In this document: in pieces, positions 11,476 through 21,680 of the stretch
Layout: each line of letters starts with the position of its first letter
How positions within the stretch are numbered: the first letter of the stretch is position 1
Assembly (NCBI RefSeq): GCF_901709675.1
Contig: NC_051097.1
Coordinates: 11,572,039-11,636,038, forward strand
Direction of reading: 5' to 3'
Length of the DNA stretch: 64,000 bases
Source: Syngnathus acus
Taxonomy: Eukaryota > Chordata > Actinopteri > Syngnathiformes > Syngnathidae
Translations under genes and position numbers: made by a program
Notes under the pieces: generated by a model
Seen by the model: the letters and a program-made list of their open reading frames with translations, nothing else
What the model was told of the DNA's origin: nothing
The model's database searches: none

Positions 11476-14400
11476 TCAGTTGCTTTTTTTTACACTGTCC
11501 TGCTTGTTGTGCACTTTTTGCTGGACTACTTTTAACGTGGTCAGGAAGTTACCCAGGAACAGGACCAGGAACGTAAGAGCCAACATGAACACCTGAAAGA
11601 CAAATGGCAACAACTGTAGGGGAAGTGGGCCATTTTGGTGTGAAGCGGCCATCTTGGGCAAATTCCAGCATCTCAGGACTTTAGCAAACATTGCCAAGCA
11701 CCAATGGAAGCGCGCGACGGCGCTCGGGTCGGAGACCGGCCTCACCTGCCACTCCTTGCAATCGTCGTGTCCCGCCAAGCGAAACAAGGTCACACAATTA
11801 TACAGCTGCCAAAACTGAACAAGGAAAAAAAAAAAACAAAGCGTGATCGGCGCGTCCTTTCGGCCAGGTGAATATGGTCAAAAAGTCCGACTCACGTGTC
11901 CGAAAAAAAGGAAGGGCAAAAGGAAAGTGAGGCCTCTCCACATCCACGACTGAAATCCCTCTGCAGACACACAAAAGATGTTGGTGTCGCCAGCTGCCTC
12001 CACCAAGCACAGCTCCGTTTCTTTTCAATGTCGCCACTGGGCTGAAAGGGGAGCGCGAGCCGGCCGGCCGGCACTCACCCACGGTGAGGTCCAGCTGATT
12101 CCTCTCCCCCAAAGCCCGCAGTCTGTACAAGCAGCCACTTTGGTAGTAGTACTGGAGGAACTGCACAAAACCTGCAGACAAGAAATGAAGCGCTTTCACC
12201 AAGTGATCGTTTTCAAACAATGAAGTCAAATATACATATGTGGAGGGATTCTCAAGCGGTGACACTCGGCCCTTCCTCTAGCGGCTGGCCAATGAATCGG
12301 CCGCCCAACGCTTCAATGGAACCAAGCAAATTGTGGCACTTGTTAAAGAAGAAAAAGCACTTACTCTGATAGATGGAGAAAGCCAGGAACTGACTTCGGA
12401 ACCTCTGATACGTGGGACCCTCCGGCCTGTGAGCAAACCAGATGGGGTTTGCGCAAGATTTCGTGAACACGATGCACTCATCACCGTTTGGACTTTTCGA
12501 GACCTTTCTACTCACCAGGTGAGCATCACGCCGGACAGGAAGGTGGACACGTAATGATGAGACACCCACCAGCCTTTAATCCTGACACACAAAAAGCACA
12601 GCGGTCGGTCGGTCGGTCAGACAGACGCTTACGGCGCTGCGAGAAGAACGGCGTGGCAAGCCGCCGGACACGACTGACCTGGACCCGTTGCTCATGAGGA
12701 TGCTTTCTCGTATTGTCAACGTGCAATAGTACCACACCAGCAAAAAGTTGAAAATCTCATCTGTGACACTGACACAATAGTTACAACAATTCATTCATTC
12801 ATTTTGGAGGCACAAATGCGGATATAAAAAAAAAAAAATCCAAATCTCCAATAAACTGGTAGATTCTAGAAGAGCGAATATTGACTGATTAAATACTTTG
12901 AATAAAGTCCAGACGCGCATCAATAATTGTGACGTCAACGTGGACGCTAAGCGTTGAAAAGGTTCCCTCCCCGGTCGTCGCTCACCGATAGTTGAGGAGG
13001 AAGAGGCACGTGATGGCCCCGAACATGAGGATGATGGTCATGTACAGCTTGAACTTTTCATACTCGTCCTTGTAGGCGAACCTGCGGCAAATACCAGAGC
13101 AGACCGTGACGTGCGGCGGCCAAAGGTGACGACGCGCAGGCGAGCGAGGCTCCTACTTGGCCTGGTTGCTGAGGAGCGTCACGTTCACGTTGCCCAGGAC
13201 CAAGTTCAGGTACAGTCTGACAGACAAACAAACAAAAAGACTTTTGGCATCAGGTGCACATTTGCTTCCCTTGACCTAGTGAGCAATGTGGACAAAACGG
13301 GAGGGGGGGGCACTGACCCATTTTTCTTTGGTAAATATGCTTCCATGTCAAAGAAGACATTTTCTTTCTCTTTGATTTGGCATTGGATGTCCGCAATCAC
13401 TTGCGTCTGTTTGTCGTCGCAGCCTTGCAAGCATCTGCAACAAAGTCAGACAGAAACACACACCCGAGATGGTGAGTGCTTCCATGGGCTATCGTTCAAC
13501 TGGTCAAGCAATTTCCTACTTGGTTAAGCTGCAGTGGAGGTCATTCAGACGTTTCCTTTGTTTTCCAATGGCGCTGCTGCATGTGGTTTGAAGATTGGTC
13601 AGCTCCTCCAATTTTTGCCTGTACAGTTTGTGAGTTTCCTGTCATTGTACACAAAGCATAAAAAATACCATTGGCATTCACAGATGATTTAGAGTCTTGG
13701 TAAAAGTACCATGCATTGTTTTAGAGAATGCCAGGAAGTTGGGTTACCCGGATTCGAACCCAAACCAGCTCGGCTGCGATGCAGACGTGCCAACCACTAG
13801 CGCGCCACATGTCGTTGGACAAAACCATGGCCGGATGCGCTTTCCTTAAACTATATATGTCAATATCACTTGCATTGTCTTTGTCGGTGTTGAACAGTTA
13901 GCGGTCTTGTGTTCTTTTGGTGATCCAAAGTACACTTGCTCCCAATTAGCCAGCTAACGTGAGCTAGCTTGCGCGTGCTAATGATGCATTCAGGGACTGT
14001 GGAAGACTTCACACTCGTGAAGGAAACAGGTCGACGAACGCATATCATCAACTTAAAAAACAAAAACCCGTGCAGAACTACTGCTACTGCTGCTAATAAA
14101 GCGCAATGATGATGTATCGTGAGGTTCATTTAGCGTCAGGGCTCATTTTGCAGCGCTGGTACACAGGCGGTTTATTTCGGGGTGCAAATGTCGGCCGTGA
14201 AGTAGACAAACACCGGGTAGTGATTTAAGGCTATTTCCCCGTGAGAACTTGCTCCAAAGTGCCTTTTAGTGACGATTGGCAATGGCAAGCACCGGCTCGG
14301 AACCTCCAGCTCCAGTTCCAGTTCCAGTTCCAGTGCAGCAGGAGCTAGCTGTCAGTGTCAGCCACCGCATGACGTAGCGGCTTAGACCTCCTCGCCGATT

Positions 14401-14502
14401 AACGATGCTATCTAAAACTAAAAGAAAAAGACAAGTGACCTGCAATTGTTGATATTCCTCGTCGATTTCTTGCCACTCCGCCTGGAACTTGGCTATGGAC
14501 AT
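11476..14502 (-). CDS. tmem120b: TMEM120B, six-pass nuclear-envelope/ER membrane protein
   Basis: TMEM120 proteins sit in the nuclear envelope and ER, have an ELOVL-like membrane fold, bind coenzyme A, and have been linked to fat-cell differentiation. Twelve coding exons: 14440-14502, 13520-13638, 13318-13434, 13157-13216, 12986-13081, 12679-12768, 12516-12581, 12365-12426, 12079-12171, 11896-11960, 11746-11814 and 11476-11592. Every junction keeps phase, giving 338 residues against about 339 in human. Recognisable blocks are an N-terminal coiled coil ([13 protein letters not shown]), [70 protein letters not shown] and [21 protein letters not shown]. It shares a ~0.66 kb divergent promoter region with morn3. 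The B rather than A paralogue is inferred mainly from the neighbours. Confidence 0.95.
13738..13815 (-). repeat. tRNA-like dispersed repeat fragment in tmem120b intron 1
   Basis: On the minus strand it reads GCGCGCTAGTGGTTGGCACGT and later GGTTCGAATCC. This resembles the 'gtggttagcac ... gggttcgaatcc' motif widespread in fish short repeats. The box-B-like element is good, but no acceptor stem or full cloverleaf can be folded by eye, so it is not called a tRNA gene. A more degenerate relative may lie on the plus strand at 14970-15010. Confidence 0.55.
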
Positions 14503-15166
14503 GGTGCCAATGTAGAGAAAAGAGGATGAGCAGCAGATAGGACAAAAGCTGCCGCTGCTGCCGCTGCTGACGGATGGATGACCGTCCGTCCACTCAGGCG
14601 TGCTTTCATTGGGCCAATCTGCGCATGCGCATATTGCCGTAGACCGGGACGCTTCTGAGCATGCGCACAACCTCGGAGCGCAACAAACTTGTGTCGCAGT
14701 CATCAAATTAACTCACTTCAAAATCAAATTGTCACGAAAACCACCAAACGTGAATGATTTGAAAAATAGATACAAATATATTTTTTAAAAGCACACAATC
14801 ATTGCAAACTCGACGCAATTCTGTTGCTGGGATACAAGGAATGCCCTCTCGGCTCCAAACAAGCTTGCAGAGAAAAAAAGGTGACCAACCAACCCAAATC
14901 GAGGTACATTTGGTTGTTTTGACTTAGTTGGAGGGAAATAGCGACTGTAAGGTGCGAGGTAAAATAATGGTTCTTAGCACAGTACTAAAGTTGCGTGTTC
15001 GAATCTTCGCATACTTTTTGAAAAAGTGGCTATCCATTCATCTTCTTTTGGTTCTGATACGTAGTCTCTCTGAAAATCTGGACGAAAGAAGGCTGATTTC
15101 CGAATAGTCCCCTTATCCTCCGCTCAATAATGTTATTTCTTCCTCCAAATGTGCCTTTGTACCAGC
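14503..15166. promoter_or_regulatory. Divergent promoter region between tmem120b and morn3 with NRF-1 sites
   Basis: The two start codons are 664 bases apart on opposite strands. A perfect palindromic NRF-1 motif, TGCGCATGCGCA, lies at 14620-14631, directly beside an inverted CCAAT box at 14613-14618. A second half-match, GAGCATGCGCA, lies at 14655-14665. These sites are within ~165 bases of the tmem120b start, so they most likely mark its transcription start. Whether they also serve morn3 is inference. Confidence 0.6.
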
Positions 15167-16283
15167 ATGCCATTCCCGAAAGCAGTTGGAAGCAATCCGT
15201 CCCGTTCAGCCGCGCTGCAAAATAAGTCAAGCAAATGCGGAACGCGCGCGACGCTTTTCTCCGTCAACGGAGACGAATACACCGGCGCGTGGCTCAACAA
15301 CAACAAGCACGGTGCGCTGCGCTGCGCTGCGGTGCGTCTTCAAAGAGTCAGGAATGAACTAAAGGCTGACTGACCAAAGTGGCTTGCAACCATTCCAGGG
15401 AGGGGCATTCAGGTGTGGAAGAAGTCCGGGACCCTTTACAATGGCGAGTGGAAGATGGGAAAACGCCACGGATACGGCACCTGCAGTGTACTCGGAGCGA
15501 ACGCCCAAAAGTACTGCGGTCAATGGGCAAACGGGAAGAAGCATGTGCGTAATGTATTTGCTCACAATATTCGTGGATCTTTTTTTCCCCCCAGAGATTT
15601 GTATGGTGCTGCTTCTTTCCTTAGGGTCACGGTATTTACTTTTACGACAATTGCGCGACGTACGAGGGCCAGTGGAGCGAGGGCCAGCGGAGCGGTTGGG
15701 GGAGGATGTTCTTTGACGACGGCGACGTCTACGAGGGAGAGTGGATGAAGGATAAGGAGCATGGACTCGGCATCCGTCGCTATGGTAACACCGCTTCTTT
15801 TTCACGACACGTTTTGATTCCCGCAATAGCCATAAAGCACCACGAGAGGGCAGTATCGATGCGGGTTGCGTTTCCAGGTTAGCGTCGGCACCCTTTTTTC
15901 TTTTTTGGGACTCTCGGCCGTGTGTCTCCAGCAAACGGCAACTGGTACGAAGGTTCCTGGAGAGAGGGCAAGAAAAGCGGCATGGGGAAATTGTTCTACT
16001 GTGACAAAGGGCAGCTGTACCGGGGCCTCTGGGTGCGAGGGGAACCCAGATGCGGGACCGTGGAGGACTTGCGGCCCGCAAACTGTCCCATTCCACAGGT
16101 ACGATGAAGTCAAAAAGCTCACGACTGACTTTTGTCGTACACACCAAAAGTGGCTCCAATGAATTAAATCACGAGTTAATTGTTGACTTCAAGCTGTCAG
16201 CAGATTTTTCTCCCTCTTAGGTCAAACTAGTGGATGTGCAGATGGTTCTGCAAGAAGCCCAGCGGGCTTACTTTGATTGTTGA
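15167..16283 (+). CDS. morn3: MORN repeat-containing protein 3
   Basis: MORN repeat protein, in mammals mostly testis-expressed and linked to the acrosome. Exons 15167-15311, 15399-15544, 15625-15784, 15932-16098 and 16221-16283 join in phase to 226 residues (human ~240). About seven MORN units are visible, each of the form Y-x-G-x-W ... H/S-G-x-G: YTGAWLNNNKHG, YNGEWKMGKRHGYG, YCGQWANGKKHGHG, YEGQWSEGQRSGWG, YEGEWMKDKEHGLG, YEGSWREGKKSGMG and YRGLW. The end matches the family's IPxVK motif. The start at 15167 (MPFPKAV) fits the short N-terminus of relatives; an in-frame ATG at 15149 would add six residues. Polyadenylation signals are at 16555 and 16578. It lies tail to tail with orai1, as expected from the human MORN3-ORAI1 neighbourhood. 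Confidence 0.93.
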
Positions 16284-17001
16284 GGTCTGAAAGAAACTTT
16301 GGTTCCAAAACAAATTCAACTCATTTGTATGATTTTCCTAAGAGGCACTGGAGTGGCTACTTTATTTTTCCCGGTGCTCAAAATCAGCCGGAAGACATTT
16401 CCAGTCGCTTGGACACACTAACACTATCAGACTGTTACACATTTGGAGGGGGAAAAAAAACAAAACAAAAAGTCCAGTGTCAAAAGTGGGGCTGACCCCA
16501 AGTGGTAGAGGTCCCTTTTTTCTTTTGGGCCCATTGAGCCAGATGAGATGTACAAATAAAACAGTCATCAAAACGACAATAAAGTACAAGTGCAATTTAA
16601 ATCCGAGTCATTATCACGCCTAATTGAAAAGCAGCAGGCAAGACAAACAAGAGTTCGTTCCAGTGATTTCGGGGGGAAAAAAAAAAAATCACAGTTAAGA
16701 CTTGCAATTTCAAGTTTGGGGTAATCTGCCAATTTAAGATTGTTCAAATGAGGTCCATCACAATGCAGCCGAGAGCTCATGAAGGAAAGGCGCCGTCTTT
16801 CTCAAGTGGGGGCAAAAGACACTACTAACGTGTCTCTACAAAGTTCTCATGTGCTTTGAGAAAGATGTTTTTGTCCCCAGTTGAGTTGGACAATCTTACA
16901 AATAATGCAGGTACGCATACCAATATTTGGATCAGTCTTGAAATCATAAATCCGTGTCATATTTAGCTGGCAGTTCCCTCACTCACTCACTCACGCACAT
17001 C

Positions 17002-17949
17002 TTATGGGAAATGCGAGCTGGGCGAATGTAAAATGGACTCGCCTCTATTGTCCAGCTGGTTCTGCAGCCTGGTGAGGTTGGAGAGCTCCTCCAGCTCCTG
17101 GAACTGCCGGTCCGTCTTGTGGCTGACCAGCGAGCGGTAGAAATGCACGGCGAAGACGATGAACACCAAGCCGAAGGGGACCATGATGGACGTGGAGGTG
17201 ATGGCGGCGGCCACGCCCGCCGACACCGTGTCGTTGCCTGCCTTGCTCGGCTTGACGGGCAGGAACTTGACCCAGCAGAGGAGCACCACCTCGGCGAGGA
17301 AGAGGAGCGTCCCGATGACGGTGGAGAAGGCCCAGGCCAGCTCAATGTGGCGGTGCATGCGCTCGTGCGGCGACTCGCTCACCGAGTTGATGTTGTGCAC
17401 GTTGCTGACCGCCTCGATGTTGGGCAGGATGCAGGTGCTGACCATCAGGGCGAAAAGATGCACGGCCACCAGCACAGTGGTGCACGCGCTGAAGGCGATC
17501 AGCAGGGCGGGAGGGTACGGGTAGCTGTTGTCCAGCTGCACTTCCACCATGGCCACCTGAATACGGAGCCGGAACCCGGGTCACATCGGTAGTGGTCATT
17601 CAAACAGTTGGGAGGGCGCGCGAGCCGAGCCAACTTTGTGATTCGGACGACCGAGCCCTCTGAACTCTGCCTAGCAACAAACATGAACTTTGACCAGGCA
17701 GAAGAATCTCAGCTATTCCCGTGCATAGATTTGATGCAATTACTGACTTGGCATGACAAGAATCATTATTATCTTTTTTCAGCAGAACACTGTGCGGTGT
17801 GATTTGGAAGGCATGGAATACGTCACCATAGCGAAGCCGGAGAGCAGCGCGGAGGTCCGGCTGGAAGCTTTGAGTTTCGCCCGGCTCAGGTAGAGCTTCC
17901 TCCAGGACAGAGCTTGCAAGGAATGCTCGCTGATGCTCATGTTGCGCAT
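17002..17949 (-). CDS. orai1: ORAI1 calcium release-activated calcium channel subunit
   Basis: Pore subunit of the plasma-membrane CRAC channel, gated by STIM1 after ER calcium depletion. Two coding exons, 17827-17949 and 17002-17556, give 225 residues (222 if the second ATG at 17940 is used). Visible are the STIM-coupling helix ([17 protein letters not shown]), the TM1 region [20 protein letters not shown] with the selectivity glutamate (human E106), TM2 ([15 protein letters not shown]), TM3 ([18 protein letters not shown]), TM4 ([17 protein letters not shown]) and the C-terminal coil [17 protein letters not shown] glycosylation sequon (NDT) is kept in the TM3-TM4 loop. The human-type Pro/Arg-rich N-terminus is absent, and an in-frame stop lies at 17974-17976. 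ORAI1 rather than ORAI2 follows from the loop and C-terminus and from the morn3 neighbour. The copy (a or b) is not settled. Confidence 0.94.
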
Positions 17950-18767
17950 TAAGGACACAGCGCCGCCGGCTCGTTACTCTTCCGAACAACACTTATCGAT
18001 GAGCATCCTCACATCAAGTGGGCCCAACATAAACATTGGCGAATGATAAGTAGAGGAACAGCATTTACCGTCAGCTGTCTCGTGCTGCGCTCTGGCTCTA
18101 CGTTACCCACAAGTCTTTGCGAACAACGAGGACGTTACTTTTTTTTTTTTTTTTTACTCATTTATAGTTTGGCGTCATCAATAGTTTAAGGAACTGTGAA
18201 GAAAGACGTATTAGCGTTTTCTGTCAAAGCCACGGTCTTTTTAAAAATATATATATAATTGTTCACTCCGTGGTAAGAAACCTTTGGTGTCACGTGACTG
18301 CGCTCAGCCAACGGATATAGCGCTCATCTTCATTCGGCCAATCGATCGAGCGCGTTTACGCCGTCCCGGAAGTAGTGATGTGCATTCCAAGTCAAAACAA
18401 GGCACCTTGGCAAGAATGCGCACGCTCGGTTCTATTTCAATTGAGCTTGCTCGTTTTTCGATAAAAAAGAAAAACAAAAATCTATGTTTTTGACTGAAAC
18501 CACTCACCAGCGCTTACATTGATATACATAGGAACAAATATAAGAGAATTATGATACCAACATCAAAAAATACAAAATAAACGTTTCTTTAGAGTTCTTG
18601 ATTCCAGTGATTTCAAATTGTGTGTGCACGTGTATGTGTGGAAAATGAGAGGTCTAGCTCTGTGTGTTTTATTCATAAAATTGGTTTTAAGCACCTTGAT
18701 CTACTTTTTATTTGAAAAGTGATCTATAAATAAAGTATTGTTCATTGTATAAAAGTCAAAGCGTCTT
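17950..18767. other. Intergenic: orai1 5' region and wdr41 3' region, with a possible LINE tail
   Basis: No gene is seen. Bases 18137-18155 are a T run. Bases 18680-18745 read as a T-rich stretch ending 'gatctataaataaagtattg', which resembles the 3' tails of fish RTE-type LINEs, but it is too short to be sure. TTTATT at 18668-18673 (AATAAA on minus) would give wdr41 a ~100-base 3' UTR. Confidence 0.4.
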
Positions 18768-21103
18768 TCACAGTCCGCCCTTCTCCTCCAGTTTCCGGAA
18801 GAGCTCCAGGCTGCGGAGGCGCGACTGCTTCTCGCCGTTCTTCCAAAGGATAAGCTGGTGGTCGGCCGAGCACGTCAGCAGGCCGTTCTCCGGCAAGGCC
18901 ACAAACATCTGAGCGACAACGAGACGAGGACCGACAGTGCTTGTTGGGTAGTTTTCGATTCGTTTGGCAATTTTCGGGAACCTTGGCTCACGCGGCGGTG
19001 CGTGCGTGCCAAGAAGACACACCTGGACTGCACCCGAGTGTCCAATCAGGTCACCCGTCAACTCCAGCGTCTTGCTGGGCGCCACGTCCGAGGTCTTCTT
19101 TGACGGCGGACACGCCTGCCGGCTGGAGCGCCCCAAGGTCCACATTCCAAAGAAGCCTGAAAGGAACAAATGCGGAATATTGCAGGAGAAAAGTCCATAT
19201 TTCATGCACTGATGAAGAGAGAAAATGTGACCTGGAGAGGCGGGTTCTCCGGCTAAAGGCAGCTCTCGTATCTCCCACATCCTCACGCTGCCGTCCTCCG
19301 AGCACGACATCAGCTCGCTGAAACCAAAAGGACAGCCGAGTCGCAAAAAAAAAAAAAAAAAAAGGCGCTTTCTGCGTGTGTGACTTTGGGCCTCACCGAC
19401 CTGTCAGAGAGCATCGAGATGTGCAGCACGTCCGAGTCGTGGGCGCGCTTCCGGTATGCCGCCGCCGTCTTGCTGGCCACGTCGAACACGTACACGCCGC
19501 TGCCCACCGCCGCCGCCACTAGCTGCAAACGATCATCACAAAGAGGAGATCATTTTGAAGAATAGCTTGTTAATTCTGTGTAAGGACATGTAACTGACGT
19601 TTCCGTTGGAGGCAAGGTGCTGAATGGACATCTCGCTGGTTTTGGGCCCGCCCGTTTGGATGTGGGACTGCTCGGCCTGGTTCTGAGGCTCCTCCCACAG
19701 AATGTGCTGATAGGCCAGCATGCTGCAGTCCAGCGCGTCCCACACGATCAGCTCGCCCGCGTGCGAGCCGCTGGCAAAGGCGGCGTCTAAGGAAAAACAC
19801 TGTTGGGGGCTCAGCTGATAGGGGGGGGGGGGGGGGCAGTTCACTACTGACCGTCGACGTTGATCAGGGCGCGGATTTGGTCCTGATGGTCCGCCAGGCA
19901 GCGAACCTCCATCACAGCGAGGGCGTCGCCGCTCGCCATCAGCTTGTAGATGACTGACAGCATACAATGACTTTTTTTAGTCTAAATTGCTTTTGCATAT
20001 GGTAAAACGTCAATTTAAATAAAACATACAATCCGTAGCTCAAAGCACACATTTCGCTTGGCGACACAGAGCAGAAATGGGCCTACCGATGGTTTTGTCC
20101 ACGGCGGCGGCCACGCGGTTCTCGGGCAGCTGGATGAGCAAGGTGATTCCTGTCCAAAGGCAGAAGAGACGGCCGGCCGGCCAAGATGAGCGCCAGCCAC
20201 CGCAAATGGCAACGGCCGCAAAGGTGCTTCGGAGGCTGGCCTGTGTCGCTGCGGCGCTCTTTCAGACACTGCAGACGGAAGTCGCGGCTCCACACGCACA
20301 ACTGCTGGCCGCCTGAGATCCACGCGCTCATGCCATCCAGCACCAGGATGCACTGACACACAAATTGTGACTTTTGTGATGACTGGTGATTAACGACGCT
20401 TGTGCCACACTGACCTTGACAGAGGACTGCAGGTCCAGAACGGTCTGCAGTCTGTCGCCGGTGTCGGGGTCCCACAACTGTCGGAGTTAAGGACACTTAG
20501 AAACAAACTCTTTGGCACCCCCTAGTGAGGACCACGAGGATACGCTGACGCTGCGGTCCGAAGAGGCGGTGATGAGGCGGACGTCGCCGCAGCGCAAGAC
20601 GGCCATGGCGGTGATCTGCCGGGAGTGACCCCGAAGCTCTTGCACACGCTCGCCCGTCTGAAAATGGACCCGCGGCAATTTTACATGGCCATGCAAAGGA
20701 ACCGGGTGACAATGACTGGCAGATTTTGGCGGCAGGGCTCCGTCCCCGTCCCCTTTCGCTTTCCATTCATTGGCTTACCTCCACGTTCCAGACCAGCACC
20801 AGGCCATCGTCTCCGGACGACGCACATCTAGCAAAACGCAAAAGACGGTAAAAAAAAGTCAACATTATTTTTGGTCAGGTCATTTTCACCTGAGAGGTCA
20901 TCACAATAGGTGTGTGACCGTGTTACACTTTGTCAGCGCCCAGACAGGCCCTCGGCCCCGGCCAGCGCTTCACACCAATACGATCGATAGGACAGACATC
21001 ACGACAATACATGAAAAGCAATCATGGATTCTTTTTCTGGACACCTGGGGAAGCGTGAAGGCACACGTACACACACACACGCAATAACAAGGACGATGCC
21101 GCC

Positions 21104-21136
<33 letters not shown>

Positions 21137-21680
21137 AGTGGTGATCTTGTCATGCTCTACTACTTCTCTGCAGTGAGTCTCTCCTGTCAATCAACGTAAG
21201 GGATGGAGTGGTTGAGGGTGTGTGTGAGTGGGGGTGACTCGCTTACCTGAAGTCATCAATCTGCACCAGAAATCGAACAATGTCAAAATGTCCTTTCAGC
21301 ACCTGCAGCTCAGTGAAGCAGTTTTTGGGCTGTTCCTCGCCGATGCACAGCACTCCGCTTTTCTGCAGATGTAAGGACTTTTTTTTTTAATCCATCCATC
21401 CATTATCTGAACCGCTTATCCTCACGAGAAAAGGTTCAAACGTACACTTTGAGCTCCACCACTTTAATTTGTCAATTTTTGCTCATGTTTACCTTGTCGT
21501 CATCTACATATGTCATTTTTAACGTGTGTAATACTTGGACCTCTATTAATTGTGCTGATAATGTCTACAACTACTTTTGTATTAAAAAAAAATCATTCGC
21601 TGGGCGTGTGTGACGTTCACGTAACATCTCACCTCCACGGAGCTTAGAGCTTCACGACCGCCAAAAATCCACCGAAGCAT
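18768..21680 (-). CDS. wdr41: WDR41, WD40-repeat partner of C9orf72 and SMCR8
   Basis: WDR41 anchors the C9orf72-SMCR8 complex to lysosomes through PQLC2 and takes part in autophagy and mTORC1 control. Thirteen coding exons: 21633-21680, 21247-21362, 20779-20827, 20544-20657, 20415-20477, 20241-20352, 20087-20149, 19852-19953, 19599-19786, 19401-19522, 19232-19317, 19023-19156 and 18768-18908. All join in frame to 445 residues (human 459). WD-type blocks seen include SSGDDGLVLVWN, ASSDRSVS-LWDPDTGD, ISGGQQLCVWSRD, GELIVWDALDCSM, SCSEDGSVRMWEIREL and TCSADHQLILWKNGE. The N-terminus MLRWIFGGRE and the C-terminal RSLELFRKLEE match the family. The protein stops about six residues earlier than human. 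The intron at 20150-20240 starts with GC instead of GT. A 16-base G run sits in the 65-base intron at 19787-19851. Confidence 0.94.
21101..21133. repeat. (CTG)n microsatellite in wdr41 intron 2
   Basis: Ten perfect CTG units, reading CAG in the wdr41 transcript direction, within the intron between exons 21247-21362 and 20779-20827. Confidence 0.85.
21389..21428. repeat. Fragment of a common fish repeat ('ccatccatccat...accgcttatcctcac')
   Basis: The string beginning 'tccatccatccattatctga' and continuing 'accgcttatcctcac' matches the start of a very abundant fish dispersed repeat, as I recall it. It lies in wdr41 intron 1. Only about 40 bases are recognisable. Confidence 0.55.

Noticed and set aside
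13738-13815. Possible tRNA gene (GGTTCGAATCC box on the minus strand)
   Set aside because: No acceptor stem or anticodon arm can be formed; the sequence fits a common tRNA-like fish repeat better.
17119-17592. Long open frame on the plus strand opposite orai1
   Set aside because: It is the antisense shadow of a GC-rich exon; the minus strand encodes a clear ORAI protein.
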